Part shown: piece by piece, positions 25,769-34,653 of the stretch
Layout of the letters: the number at the start of each line of letters is the position of its first letter
Numbering within the stretch: position 1 is the stretch's first letter
Assembly (NCBI RefSeq): GCF_006443685.1
Contig: NZ_VFYP01000001.1
Coordinates: 1,860,001-1,924,000, forward strand
Origin: Rhizobium glycinendophyticum
Lineage (GTDB): Bacteria; Pseudomonadota; Alphaproteobacteria; Rhizobiales; Rhizobiaceae
Reading direction: 5' to 3'
Length of the DNA stretch: 64,000 bases
Program-made: the position numbers and the translations under genes
The notes under the pieces: generated by a model
What the model was told of the DNA's origin: nothing
The model's input: the letters and a program-made list of their open reading frames with translations, nothing else
Databases searched by the model: none

Positions 25769-26584
25769 TCACTTGCCGGTAAAGACCGGGCGCCGCCGCT
25801 CGGCGAAGGCCGCCCGCCCTTCTGCGTAATCGTCGCTGTCGAAGGTCTGCGCGCCGAGGATTTCCGCCTCGCGCAGCATGTCCTCGTCGGAGAGTTCAAC
25901 GGCTCTGATCGCGAGCTTCGAAGCTCGGAGTGATAAAGGAGCGTTCTGCGCTATGGCCTCGGCCAGCGTCAGTGTCTGTGCCTCGAGTGCGTCTGCCGAT
26001 GTGATCTCGCTGAGAAAGCCGCAGGCGTGCAGTTCCTTTGCTGTCAGGCTCGCTCCGGTGAAGAGGGCGCGCCTCGCCATCTGGCTGCCAAGGCCCCGAA
26101 CAAAATCTTGCACGGCATCGGCGGGATAGGCGAGACCGAGCCGCGCCGCAGGCACGGCAAACACGGCATCTTCGGTGGCAATCCTCAAGTCCGCGGCTGC
26201 CGCCAGCCCGAACCCACCACCGTAGCATATGCCGCTGATGGCAGCGATCACGGGCACCGGGGCCTCGCGGATCGCGGCGAAGGCGCGGCTGTTGGACGCC
26301 TCATAGACCCGGGCTGTCGCGGCATCCTTGCGTAATTCGGTAAATTCCGAAATGTCTGCGCCGGCGCTGAAATCCTTCGCGCCCGCTCCGCGAAGCAGGA
26401 TGACCCTCACCTGGGCCTCCACATGCAGCCAATGCACCGCTTCGGGAATGGCGCGCCACATGGCGGCGGTTATTGCATTCTTGCGCGTCGGGTTGACGAT
26501 CTGCATCAGCCCGACACGGGCTGCACTCGTCGCCTCGATCTGACCATTTGCGAATGCCCTGGATTGTTTCATGCGCGTGCCCAT
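25769..26584 (-). CDS. Crotonase-fold (enoyl-CoA hydratase/isomerase family) protein without the hydratase glutamates
   Basis: 271 residues from the ATG at 26584 (267 from the ATG at 26572; neither has a good ribosome-binding site). The oxyanion-hole segments GAGAKDFSAGADISEF and ICYGGGFGLAAAADLRIAT are intact. At the two catalytic glutamates of enoyl-CoA hydratase this protein has Gly (GGGFGLAA in place of GGGxELA) and Ala (VPAARLGLAYP in place of xPExxxGxxP). It should therefore not hydrate enoyl-CoA in the standard way and may be a decarboxylase, isomerase or thioesterase of the superfamily. Convergent with the hydrolase gene and divergent from cysE. Confidence 0.85.
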   Translation of the reverse strand: MGTRMKQSRAFANGQIEATSAARVGLMQIVNPTRKNAITAAMWRAIPEAVHWLHVEAQVRVILLRGAGAKDFSAGADISEFTELRKDAATARVYEASNSRAFAAIREAPVPVIAAISGICYGGGFGLAAAADLRIATEDAVFAVPAARLGLAYPADAVQDFVRGLGSQMARRALFTGASLTAKELHACGFLSEITSADALEAQTLTLAEAIAQNAPLSLRASKLAIRAVELSDEDMLREAEILGAQTFDSDDYAEGRAAFAERRRPVFTGK

Positions 26585-26644
26585 TTGAGTTCAATGCGGG
26601 TTGGGCTATATGATAGCCTGCAAGTATGAACGAGGAGACCGGCA

Positions 26645-27469
26645 ATGGTCGCACACAATGACGTTCTCAAGAGCGAGATTGTCACGTCGATGGACCCGAT
26701 CTGGGACAGCCTGCGGCAGGAAGCCCGCCTGGCAGCGGATCGTGATCCGATGCTGGCCGCATTCTTCCATGCAACGGTCCTCAGTCACCGTTCCCTTGAA
26801 GATTGCGTGATCTATCGCATTTGCGAAAGACTCGACCATTCGGACCTGCCGGCCATCGTCCTGCGCCAGGCGTTTGAGGCGATGATGGCGGACTGGCCTG
26901 AGTGGACGACGATCCTTCGTGTCGACATCCAGGCCGTCTACGACCGTGATCCCGCCTGCACCCGGTTCATGGAGCCGGTTCTCTACTTCAAGGGCTTCCA
27001 CGCCATCCAGACCCATCGTCTGGCCCACTGGTTGTGGAACAATGGCCGCCGAGACTTCGCTCTTTATCTGCAGAGCCGCTCGTCCAGCATTTTCCAGACC
27101 GACATCAATCCGGCCGCACGGATCGGCAAGGGCATTTTCCTTGATCACGCCACCGGATTGGTCGTGGGTGAAACTGCGCGGATCGGCGACAATGTCTCGA
27201 TCCTCCATGGCGTGACGCTTGGCGGCACCGGCAAGGAGGGGGCCGACCGGCATCCGAAGATCGGTGACGGCGTGTTGATCGGGGCAGGGGCCAAGGTCCT
27301 CGGCAATATTGAGGTTGGCAGTTGCTCCCGCATCGCAGCCGGCTCTGTCGTCTTGAAGCCTGTGCCCCGCTGCACCACCGTCGCGGGTGTTCCCGCTCGC
27401 GTCGTCGGTGAAGCCGGATGCGCGGAGCCCGCCCGTTCCATGGACCAGATGATCCTCTCGGAGGATTGA
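26645..27469 (+). CDS. cysE: Serine O-acetyltransferase
   Basis: First step of cysteine synthesis. 274 residues: an N-terminal helical domain (about 1-140) and a left-handed beta-helix of hexapeptide repeats (about 150-250) with the catalytic-site blocks FLDHATGLVVGETA and ILHGVTLGGTGKEG. The C-terminus ends in Ile-rich MDQMILSED, resembling the tail that docks into CysK. GAGGAGA precedes the ATG. Divergent from the crotonase gene. Confidence 0.96.
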   Translation: MVAHNDVLKSEIVTSMDPIWDSLRQEARLAADRDPMLAAFFHATVLSHRSLEDCVIYRICERLDHSDLPAIVLRQAFEAMMADWPEWTTILRVDIQAVYDRDPACTRFMEPVLYFKGFHAIQTHRLAHWLWNNGRRDFALYLQSRSSSIFQTDINPAARIGKGIFLDHATGLVVGETARIGDNVSILHGVTLGGTGKEGADRHPKIGDGVLIGAGAKVLGNIEVGSCSRIAAGSVVLKPVPRCTTVAGVPARVVGEAGCAEPARSMDQMILSED

Positions 27470-27600
27470 TCGGGCGCCCACAATTCACCCCGTTTGCCTG
27501 CGCGAGGTCTGCGTGGCAAACCTTCCTTTGCGTCTTTACATCGGCGGAAAAGCCGTGTCAGAAGCGGCGCAATTCATAAAACATCCGATGGAGACGCAGT

Positions 27601-27804
27601 GTGAAGCCTGATGAGATCAAGAAACTCGACGCCTATTTCAAGCGGACCTTGAACCCGACGATGACCGTCAAGGCACGTCCGCGCAAGGATGACTCTGCCG
27701 AAGTGTATGTCGGTGAGGAGTTTCTCGGCGTGGTCTTCAAGGATGAGGAAGACGGCGAACTCTCCTACAATTTCTCGATGGCCATCCTGGACGTCGATCT
27801 GTGA
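27601..27804 (+). CDS. DUF3126 family protein
   Basis: 67 residues, GTG start with GGAG upstream. The sequence (MKPDEIKKLDAYFKRTLNP..., then an EVYVGEEFLGVVFKDEEDG core) is the alphaproteobacterial DUF3126 family, a small protein of unknown role found downstream of cysE in Rhizobiales. The size is complete for the family. Confidence 0.85.
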   Translation: MKPDEIKKLDAYFKRTLNPTMTVKARPRKDDSAEVYVGEEFLGVVFKDEEDGELSYNFSMAILDVDL

Positions 27805-27921
27805 GCTTCTGTTGAAACTTGCGATTGAAGGTGCCGATGCGCCTTATCGAATTGCCAGTAGCTTAGGGTCGTCAACCTGCAGGCGGCCCTTTGTTTTATC
27901 CACGCATACAACTGAAGGACG

Positions 27922-27936
27922 TTGTGCGGCGCACAA
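27922..27936. promoter_or_regulatory. Palindrome upstream of the phasin promoter
   Basis: TTGTGC-GGC-GCACAA, perfect 6-base arms, ending 6 bases before the -35 box of the phasin gene. A candidate operator; PhaR (AniA) is the known phasin repressor in related bacteria and binds TGC/GCA palindromes, but assignment to PhaR is inferred. Confidence 0.45.
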
Positions 27937-27942
27937 ATTCAC

Positions 27943-27970
27943 TTGACCGTCATGCTGCGAGTGCTATCTT
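27943..27970 (+). promoter_or_regulatory. Promoter of the phasin gene
   Basis: TTGACC, 16 bases, TATCTT, with a transcription start expected near 27977 and the ATG at 28009. A good housekeeping-sigma match for this group. Confidence 0.6.
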
Positions 27971-28008
27971 AATCATCACTGATATGAAGCGCAGAGGAGT
28001 ACGCTGAC

Positions 28009-28356
28009 ATGTTCAATATCGACGACGCCAGCAAGAAGAGCAAAGAAGCCATGGACGCCATGATGAAGAACTATTCGGAGATCACGAAGGGGTTCCAGTC
28101 CATCGCGGCCGAGGCGACCGACTACTCGAAGAAGTCCTTCCAGGACATGACCTCTTACGTCGAGGCACTCACTTCGGTGAAGAGCCCGGAAGCAGCGTTC
28201 GAGCTGCAGACTTCGTTCTTCAAGTCCTCCTACGAAAGCTTTGTGGCCGAAGCCACAAAGCTCGGTGAAATGTATGCCGAACTCGCAAAGACCCTCTACA
28301 AGCCTTACGAGGCTCCGTTCAGCCGCAGCCTGACGCCGGTCCCGGCGGCTGCCTGA
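28009..28356 (+). CDS. Phasin (PHA granule-associated protein)
   Basis: 115 residues, almost wholly helical and amphipathic, with the family pattern of repeated Phe/Tyr/Lys/Ala (ITKGFQSIAAEATDYSKKSFQDM, LQTSFFKSSYESFVAEATKL) and a Pro-rich end. Coats poly-hydroxybutyrate granules made by PhaC (3.8-5.6 kb). GAGGAG lies 10 bases before the ATG. Own promoter and terminator, so it is a single-gene unit. Confidence 0.92.
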   Translation: MFNIDDASKKSKEAMDAMMKNYSEITKGFQSIAAEATDYSKKSFQDMTSYVEALTSVKSPEAAFELQTSFFKSSYESFVAEATKLGEMYAELAKTLYKPYEAPFSRSLTPVPAAA

Positions 28357-28380
28357 TCCAAGCTTGCGTGTACCATGCGA

Positions 28381-28417
28381 GACCGGCCGCGCCCCGCGCG
28401 GCCGGTCTTGTCATTTT
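28381..28417 (+). terminator. Rho-independent terminator of the phasin gene
   Basis: Perfect 12-base stem GACCGGCCGCGC/GCGCGGCCGGTC with a CCC loop, followed by TTGTCATTTTT. The strongest GC hairpin in the window. Confidence 0.9.
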
Positions 28418-28598
28418 TGGTTGCTGGTATAACCTGTTGGTTCGAATTTCCTTGGTTTTCCGCCCCGTGGGACAAATCGTCGTCGCGGTCGTTCGGGGGG
28501 CTTAAAATCACCGAATTATGAACTACCTTACTGTGCTGAGTGTTCGTCCGTACCGATGCGTAACGGCTAACCGGCCGGACAACGGAGAATGAACTGAA

Positions 28599-28946
28599 AT
28601 GATCGCCAAGCCGGTCTTCATGCAGAGCCAGCGTGACGGGGACAATGCCAATAAGGGCACCTCGGTCATCACGCGCACCAAGCCGAAGACGAAGAAGCCA
28701 GATCTGTATCGTGTCCTGCTTCTGAACGACGACTACACCCCGATGGAATTCGTGATCCACATCCTGGAGCGCTTTTTTCAAAAGGACAGGGAAGCTGCCA
28801 CCCGCATCATGTTGCACGTGCACAATCACGGCGTGGGCGAGTGTGGTGTATTCACCTACGAAGTCGCCGAAACCAAAGTCTCACAGGTGATGGATTTCGC
28901 CAGGCAGCATGAACATCCGCTTCAATGCGTCATGGAAAAGAAGTGA
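28599..28946 (+). CDS. clpS: ATP-dependent Clp protease adaptor ClpS
   Basis: 115 residues. The core has [20 protein letters not shown] (N-degron pocket: the ND, M and H of this block) and the C-terminal block [16 protein letters not shown]. It delivers N-end-rule substrates to ClpAP. The unstructured basic N-terminus (about 35 residues) is as expected. Followed by clpA after 9 bases, the conserved pair. Confidence 0.97.
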   Translation: MIAKPVFMQSQRDGDNANKGTSVITRTKPKTKKPDLYRVLLLNDDYTPMEFVIHILERFFQKDREAATRIMLHVHNHGVGECGVFTYEVAETKVSQVMDFARQHEHPLQCVMEKK

Positions 28947-28955
28947 GGATCAGAC

Positions 28956-31436
28956 GTGCCAACATTTTCCCCCAGCCTCGAAAAAGCGCTGCACCAGGCC
29001 CTGACCTACGCCAATGAGCGCCACCACGAATATGCGACGCTCGAGCACCTTTTGCTGGCTCTGATCGACGACGCCGATGCGGCGGCCGTGATGGGCGCCT
29101 GCAACGTCAATCTGGACACGCTGCGCAAGACGGTTCTGGAATTCGTCGACAACGACCTGGCCAACCTGATCACGGGCTATGACGAGGATTCCAAGCCGAC
29201 GTCGAGCTTCCAGCGCGTCATTCAGCGGGCCGTCATCCACGTCCAGTCTTCGGGTCGAGAAGAAGTGACCGGTGCGAACGTGCTCGTCGCCATTTTCGCC
29301 GAGCGTGAAAGCAATGCCGCCTTCTTCCTGCAGGAGCAGGAGATGACGCGCTACGACGCGGTCAATTACATCTCGCACGGAATCGGCAAGCGTCCCGGGG
29401 CCTCGCAGGTCCGTCCTGCTCGCGGCGCAGAGGACGGCGAGCCCGAATCCAAGCCGTCTGGCCGCGAGCCGGAGGAAGGCTCCGCCAAGGGCAAGCAGGA
29501 AGCTCTGAAGGCTTACTGCGTGAACCTCAACGAAAAAGCCAAGACCGGCCGCATCGATCCGCTCATCGGCCGTCACGACGAAGTCAACCGGACGATTCAG
29601 GTGCTGTGCAGGCGTTCGAAGAACAACCCGCTCTATGTTGGCGACCCCGGCGTCGGCAAGACGGCGATCGCCGAAGGTCTGGCGAAGCGCATCGTCGAGG
29701 GCAAGGTGCCGGAAGCCTTGGCCGATGCCACGATCTTCTCGCTCGACATGGGCACGCTGCTCGCCGGCACCCGCTATCGCGGTGACTTCGAGGAGCGTCT
29801 GAAGCAGGTGGTCAAGGAATTGGAAGATTATCCGGGTGCCGTCCTCTTCATCGACGAGATCCACACGGTGATCGGCGCCGGTGCCACCTCCGGCGGTGCG
29901 ATGGATGCCTCTAACCTGTTGAAGCCGGCTCTGTCCTCGGGCGCGATCCGCTGCATCGGCTCGACCACCTACAAGGAATACCGCCAGTTCTTCGAGAAGG
30001 ACCGGGCACTCGTTCGCCGCTTCCAGAAGATCGACGTCAACGAGCCGTCCATCGATGATGCCATCGAGATCATGAAGGGCCTCAAGCCGTATTTCGAAGA
30101 CTATCACAAGCTCCGTTACACCAACGAAGCGATCAAGTCGGCGGTCGAGCTCTCGGCGCGCTACATTTCGGACCGCAAACTGCCGGACAAGGCAATCGAC
30201 GTCATCGATGAGACGGGTGCAGCCCAGATGCTGCTGCCAGCCTCTCGCCGCCGCAAGTTGATCACCGAACGGGAAATCGAAGCCACCATCGCGACCATGG
30301 CCCGCATCCCGCCCAAGACCGTCTCCAAGGACGACGAGATGGTTCTCGCCAACCTGGAGAAGGAACTGCGCTCCGTGGTCTACGGCCAGGACAAGGCGAT
30401 CGAGGCGCTTTCGACGTCGATCAAGCTCGCCCGTGCGGGTCTGCGCGAACCGAACAAACCGATCGGTTCTTACGTCTTCTCCGGCCCGACCGGCGTCGGC
30501 AAAACCGAGGTCGCCAAGCAGCTTGCGTCGTCTCTCGGAGTCGAACTCCTGCGCTTCGACATGTCGGAATACATGGAGCGTCACACGGTTTCGCGTCTGC
30601 TCGGTGCACCTCCCGGCTATGTCGGCTTCGATCAGGGCGGTCTCCTGACCGACGGCGTCGATCAGCATCCGCATTGCGTGGTTCTGCTCGATGAAATCGA
30701 GAAGGCGCATCCGGATATCTATAATATCCTGCTGCAGGTCATGGACCATGGGTCTCTGACGGACCACAATGGCAAGAAGATCGATTTCCGCAACGTCATC
30801 TTGATCATGACGACCAATGCGGGCGCGTCGGAGATGGCGAAGTCGGCGATCGGCTTCGGCTCGTCCAAGCGTACCGGCGAAGACGAGGAAGCGCTGAACC
30901 GCCTGTTCACGCCTGAATTCCGCAACCGTCTCGACGCGACGATCCCGTTTGCGCCTCTGCCCACCGAGGTCATCCATCAGGTCGTCCAGAAGTTCGTCAT
31001 GCAGCTGGAAGCCCAGCTGTCCGAGCGTAATGTCACCTTCGACCTCTCGGAACCTGCCATCGCCTGGCTCGCGACCAAGGGTTACGACGAAAAGATGGGC
31101 GCACGGCCGCTGTCCCGCGTCATCCAGGAGCACATCAAGAAGCCGCTGGCCAATGAGATTCTGTTCGGCAAGCTGAAGAAGGGTGGCGTGGTCAAGGTCG
31201 GCGTCAAGAAGGACGAGACCGGAGACGAAGTGCTCGATCTTGAATGCGTCGCTGAAGTAACGCCCGCGAAGCCGAAGCCCGAAGTCGAAGTGGCGACGGC
31301 CAAGCTTGCCAAGGCAAAGCGCAAGCCGGCGCCAAAGGCCGCTGCGGTTGAAGACGATGGCGAAGTGGCTGTGATCGATGCGGCGCCGGCGCCCGCCAAG
31401 CGTAGCGCCGTGCCGAAGGTGCCGAAGAAGAAGTAG
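28956..31436 (+). CDS. clpA: ATP-dependent Clp protease ATP-binding subunit ClpA
   Basis: 826-residue AAA+ unfoldase. Two N-terminal Clp repeats (about 1-145), D1 with Walker A GDPGVGKT (229-236), D2 with GPTGVGKT (510-517) and the downstream Walker [13 protein letters not shown]. The ClpP-docking loop with an I/L-G-F-type tripeptide is AIGFGSS. Beyond the ClpA core lies an Ala/Lys/Pro/Val-rich tail of about 70 residues ending KKK, longer than in E. coli (758 residues) but usual in rhizobia. Partners are ClpS (upstream) and ClpP (not in the window). Confidence 0.97.
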   Translation: MPTFSPSLEKALHQALTYANERHHEYATLEHLLLALIDDADAAAVMGACNVNLDTLRKTVLEFVDNDLANLITGYDEDSKPTSSFQRVIQRAVIHVQSSGREEVTGANVLVAIFAERESNAAFFLQEQEMTRYDAVNYISHGIGKRPGASQVRPARGAEDGEPESKPSGREPEEGSAKGKQEALKAYCVNLNEKAKTGRIDPLIGRHDEVNRTIQVLCRRSKNNPLYVGDPGVGKTAIAEGLAKRIVEGKVPEALADATIFSLDMGTLLAGTRYRGDFEERLKQVVKELEDYPGAVLFIDEIHTVIGAGATSGGAMDASNLLKPALSSGAIRCIGSTTYKEYRQFFEKDRALVRRFQKIDVNEPSIDDAIEIMKGLKPYFEDYHKLRYTNEAIKSAVELSARYISDRKLPDKAIDVIDETGAAQMLLPASRRRKLITEREIEATIATMARIPPKTVSKDDEMVLANLEKELRSVVYGQDKAIEALSTSIKLARAGLREPNKPIGSYVFSGPTGVGKTEVAKQLASSLGVELLRFDMSEYMERHTVSRLLGAPPGYVGFDQGGLLTDGVDQHPHCVVLLDEIEKAHPDIYNILLQVMDHGSLTDHNGKKIDFRNVILIMTTNAGASEMAKSAIGFGSSKRTGEDEEALNRLFTPEFRNRLDATIPFAPLPTEVIHQVVQKFVMQLEAQLSERNVTFDLSEPAIAWLATKGYDEKMGARPLSRVIQEHIKKPLANEILFGKLKKGGVVKVGVKKDETGDEVLDLECVAEVTPAKPKPEVEVATAKLAKAKRKPAPKAAAVEDDGEVAVIDAAPAPAKRSAVPKVPKKK

Positions 31437-31466
31437 GGCGCATCGGCCTTTACGACCGATTAGACC

Positions 31467-31489
31467 GTGCCGGGCCTTGTGCCCGGCAC
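31467..31489 (+). terminator. Hairpin after clpA
   Basis: Perfect 9-base stem GTGCCGGGC/GCCCGGCAC with a 5-base loop, followed by ATCTGTGTTTG. A terminator with a weak U-run, 30 bases after the clpA stop. Confidence 0.65.
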
Positions 31490-31516
31490 ATCTGTGTTTG
31501 AACCTGAGTGTTCCTT

Positions 31517-32296
31517 ATGCCTGCAGCCGAACGTGATGTGTCCCAAAGCCGCTGGTTCCTTGCCGGGATGCGCGGCCTGTTCAGCCTGCCCGCGATCATC
31601 CTGATGATCTCCTTCGTTGGCTTTGCAGCTTTTGCGTTGCAGTCGGGCGTTTCCCGGGGTCAAGCGATGTTCATGACGGCGGCGGTCTGGGCACTGCCGG
31701 CCAAGATGATCTTGATCGGCACCATGACCAGCGGCGCAAATCTTTTCGCGATTTTTCTTGCCGTGACCCTCTCGTCCATCCGGCTGATGCCGATGGTGGC
31801 CTCGCTCGTGCCGGAAATGCGGACCAGCCGCACGCCAACCTGGTTGCTTCTGCTCCTCTCCCACTTCGTTGCTATCACTGCCTGGGTCTTTGCCATGGGC
31901 AGCTTCAAGAACGTGCCGCGTGAGGCCCGTGTGGCGTACTTCGCCGGCTTTGGCATCACCCTCGTGGCGATCAATAGTGCGCTCGTTGGCATCTGTTACG
32001 GCTTGGTATCAAGCTTTCCGCCCGTTGTTGCTGGCCTCCTTTTCTTCCTGACGCCATCCTATTTCATCGCCTCGATCTGGGCGACGGGCCGGCAATCGGT
32101 GGTCAAGGTCGCGTTCGTTGTCGGCGCCATTTTCGGCCCGTTGCTGGCCGTTGTGATGCCCGGTTTCGATATCCTGGTGGCGGGCCTCGGTGGGGGTACG
32201 CTCGCGTATTTCTTCGATCGTTTCATTGTCCGAGCCGGCAAGAAGCCGAACTCTCCGGAGCCGGAGTCCGCCATTTCGATCGAAGAGGTGGTGTGA
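31517..32296 (+). CDS. azlC: AzlC family branched-chain amino-acid exporter subunit
   Basis: 259-residue inner-membrane protein with about seven to eight spans and the AzlC blocks GVSRGQAMFMTAAVWALPAK near the N-terminus and GLVSSFPPVVAGLLFFLTPS. With AzlD it forms a two-component exporter of branched-chain amino acids or their analogues. Starts at the ATG 31517; an in-frame GTG at 31508 is an alternative. Overlaps azlD by one base. Confidence 0.88.
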   Translation: MPAAERDVSQSRWFLAGMRGLFSLPAIILMISFVGFAAFALQSGVSRGQAMFMTAAVWALPAKMILIGTMTSGANLFAIFLAVTLSSIRLMPMVASLVPEMRTSRTPTWLLLLLSHFVAITAWVFAMGSFKNVPREARVAYFAGFGITLVAINSALVGICYGLVSSFPPVVAGLLFFLTPSYFIASIWATGRQSVVKVAFVVGAIFGPLLAVVMPGFDILVAGLGGGTLAYFFDRFIVRAGKKPNSPEPESAISIEEVV

Positions 32297-32625
32297 TGAC
32301 GGAGTACTGGCCCTATCTCGTCGTCCTCGTTGCCGGTTGGTTGGCGACGGACCTCTGGCGCTGGCTCGGCGTGCTGGCCGGCAACAGATTGCAGGAGGGG
32401 TCGGAAATCCTCAACTGGGTGAGGGCGGTTGCCACCGCCCTGGTGATGGCCGTGACGACGAAACTCGTCGTTTTCCCGACGGGGGTGCTGGAGGCATCGC
32501 CGCTCTGGTTGAGGCTCATGGCCACGGCCCTCGGCTTCGCCGCCTTCCTGCTCTCAGGGCAAAAGGTGATCGTTGGCGTCATCGTCCCGCTTGCAATCCT
32601 CGGCACCGGTCTGCTCTGGCTTTAG
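32296..32625 (+). CDS. azlD: AzlD family branched-chain amino-acid exporter subunit
   Basis: 109 residues with three to four hydrophobic segments, the small partner of AzlC. The start codon overlaps the azlC stop (TGATG), so translation is coupled. The TKLVVFPTGVLEASPLWLR centre is typical of the family. Confidence 0.85.
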   Translation: MTEYWPYLVVLVAGWLATDLWRWLGVLAGNRLQEGSEILNWVRAVATALVMAVTTKLVVFPTGVLEASPLWLRLMATALGFAAFLLSGQKVIVGVIVPLAILGTGLLWL

Positions 32626-32715
32626 GATCGGTCGCGATCACAGGAGAGTGTAGGCACTGAAAATGCCACTTTTGTTTCCCAAATCGAGGCTGTTGAGTGA
32701 TTAACGGAAAATGGA

Positions 32716-32925
32716 ATGGCCCGAGTCCTGCGTTTCCGCCGCCTGAAACACGGCGTCCCGCCGAGGTTCAAGGTGCTGCCTAAGGATCTTGCGCGAAGCC
32801 GTGGCGGAGGCTGGTTTGGTGCGGCGCCCGGCATGCTCGGGGTGACCGCGCTGATCGCGACCAGTATCGGTGTCTTGGCACTTCTCGGTCGTATTCTGGG
32901 CTGCCCCCGCGACGAGGGTCAGTAA
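32716..32925 (+). CDS. Small hypothetical membrane protein
   Basis: 69 residues: a basic N-terminus (about 1-30), one hydrophobic span (about 38-60) and a short tail with one Cys. GGAAAA lies shortly before the ATG, and third codon positions are GC-rich as in the neighbours, which favours a real gene. It lies between azlD and the HIT gene, with the stop only 16 bases from the convergent HIT stop. I recognise no family. Confidence 0.45.
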   Translation: MARVLRFRRLKHGVPPRFKVLPKDLARSRGGGWFGAAPGMLGVTALIATSIGVLALLGRILGCPRDEGQ

Positions 32926-32941
32926 AGACTGGCCGAGTCTC

Positions 32942-33361
32942 TCAGAGCGCGGCCCTGATCTTCTCGGCATTGGCCTTCAGCACGTCGACGTTTTCCATGC
33001 CGCCCGTATGGGGCTTGAGCGGCAGCCCATCATGACGCGGGATGACGTGGAAATGCAGGTGGAAGACGGTCTGACCGGCGGCCGCCTCGTTAAACTGAGC
33101 GACATAGACTCCGTCTGCCTCGAAGGCCTCCTTGGCGGCATTGGCCAGTTTCTGCACGACCGGCAGGAGCTTTGCGAGGACGGCGGGATCGGCATCCAGC
33201 AGATTGCGTGAACCCTGCTTTGGGATCACGAGCAGGTGCCCCGGCGCTTGCGGCATGACATCCATGAACGCCAGCGTGTCGTCGTCTTCATAAAGCTTCA
33301 CCGATGGAATGTCGCCGGACAGGATCTTGGCGAAGATGTTGTTGGGATCGTAGGCAGTCAT
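32942..33361 (-). CDS. HIT family nucleotide hydrolase (HinT-like)
   Basis: 139 residues. The histidine triad is H101-L-H103-F-H105-V, and the upstream catalytic helper histidine/asparagine region is APGHLLVIPKQGSRNL. Such proteins hydrolyse adenosine phosphoramidates or dinucleoside polyphosphates in the cytosol. Length and the N-terminal NIFAKILSGDIPS block are typical of bacterial HinT. Confidence 0.94.
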   Translation of the reverse strand: MTAYDPNNIFAKILSGDIPSVKLYEDDDTLAFMDVMPQAPGHLLVIPKQGSRNLLDADPAVLAKLLPVVQKLANAAKEAFEADGVYVAQFNEAAAGQTVFHLHFHVIPRHDGLPLKPHTGGMENVDVLKANAEKIRAAL

Positions 33362-33430
33362 CGATATCTCCTAAATTCGTTGCGCAGTTAGCGGCAATCA
33401 GTCCCGTCCTTCAAGCCGCTGCTGCGGTCC

Positions 33431-34630
33431 TCAACCGTCGAATTCTTCGCCCTCGCGCGGCTGACGGTCACCCTTGCGGAAGGGTGTATGCTCGCCGAGA
33501 TAATCGCTTATCTGGGCAACTTCCCGTCGCTCGTGTTCGAGATAGTCTGCGACGGCGCGTCGGAGCCCCGGATGGGCGATGTAGTGTGCCGAATGCGTGG
33601 TGACGGGCTCGTAGCCGCGCGCCAGCTTGTGCTCCCCCTGCGCGCCTGCCTCGACGCGTGCAAGACCCTTCGACAGGGCAAAGTCGATCGCCTGATGGTA
33701 GCAGACCTCGAAATGCAGGAAGGGATGATCCTCAATGCAGCCCCAGTGGCGGCCGTATAGCGCATCGGCCCCGATGAAGTTGATCGCGCCCGCAACATAG
33801 CGCCCGTCGCGCTTGGCCATCACCAACAGCACGTCATCGGCCATGCGCTCCCCAATCAACGAATAGAAGCTGCGGGTGAGGTAGGGCCTGCCCCATTTGC
33901 GGCTGCCGGTATCGATATAGAAGCGGAAGAACTGGTCCCATATGTCTTCCGTTAGATCGCCGCCGGTCAGCCAGTCGATGATGATGCCGTTCTCCACCGC
34001 CGCCCGCCGTTCCTTGCGAAGATTCTTTCGTTTGGAAGAGGAGAGTTCGGCCAGGAAAGCCTCGTGGTCGGCATAGCCGCGATTGATGAAATGGAACTGC
34101 TGGTCGGTCCGATGCAGGAAATTGGCATCCGTAAGGGAAGGCAACTCACCTTGCGGAAGAAAGGTGACATGCGCCGATGACGCGCCCATCTTGCGCGTCA
34201 CCTGGGAAAGCGCCTCGGCGAGAAGACCGGAGACACGCTCGACATCCTCGCCCTGCCGCACGAGCAACCGAGGCCCCGTCGCCGGGGTGAACGGCACCGA
34301 CGCCTGCAGCTTTGGATAATAGCGGCCACCGGCTCGCTGATAAGCATCCGCCCAGCCATGGTCGAAGACGTATTCACCCTGGCTGTGGTTCTTGAGATAG
34401 CAAGGGACGGCGCCGATCAGCCGGCCGTCTTCCTCCAGCAACAGATGATGGCCCATCCATCCGGTCTCGGCAACGGCCGAGCCGGACTCGTCCATCGCCG
34501 ACAGAAAGGCATGAGAGACGAAGGGATTGTAGCCGGGTCCGGCACGTGACGTGCCGGACAGTGTGGCCCAATCGGACGGATCGATCTCCCGGAAGGAGCC
34601 GGCAATGCGGACAGTCACCTCGTCTGCCAT
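33431..34630 (-). CDS. GNAT/FemAB-like acyltransferase (DUF482, PF04339 type)
   Basis: 399 residues with the double-GNAT layout of the FemAB-like peptidogalycan-type family: the N-terminal YNPFVSHAFLSAMDESG block, HGWADAYQRAGGRYYPKLQ, the Lys/Arg-rich SSSKRKNLRKERR helix and a C-terminal RHWGCIEDHPFLHFEVCYHQAID block. The transferred group and acceptor are unknown. Downstream member of a minus-strand run RidA-GDPD-this gene; 23 bases separate it from the GDPD gene. Confidence 0.85.
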   Translation of the reverse strand: MADEVTVRIAGSFREIDPSDWATLSGTSRAGPGYNPFVSHAFLSAMDESGSAVAETGWMGHHLLLEEDGRLIGAVPCYLKNHSQGEYVFDHGWADAYQRAGGRYYPKLQASVPFTPATGPRLLVRQGEDVERVSGLLAEALSQVTRKMGASSAHVTFLPQGELPSLTDANFLHRTDQQFHFINRGYADHEAFLAELSSSKRKNLRKERRAAVENGIIIDWLTGGDLTEDIWDQFFRFYIDTGSRKWGRPYLTRSFYSLIGERMADDVLLVMAKRDGRYVAGAINFIGADALYGRHWGCIEDHPFLHFEVCYHQAIDFALSKGLARVEAGAQGEHKLARGYEPVTTHSAHYIAHPGLRRAVADYLEHERREVAQISDYLGEHTPFRKGDRQPREGEEFDG

Positions 34631-34653
34631 GGATCTCCCTGTGCGTGCCAGTC

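Noticed and set aside
28950..31133. A 727-codon open frame on the minus strand opposite clpA
   Set aside because: It is the mirror of clpA codon bias in high-GC DNA. The translation has no domain, and the plus strand encodes an unmistakable ClpA.
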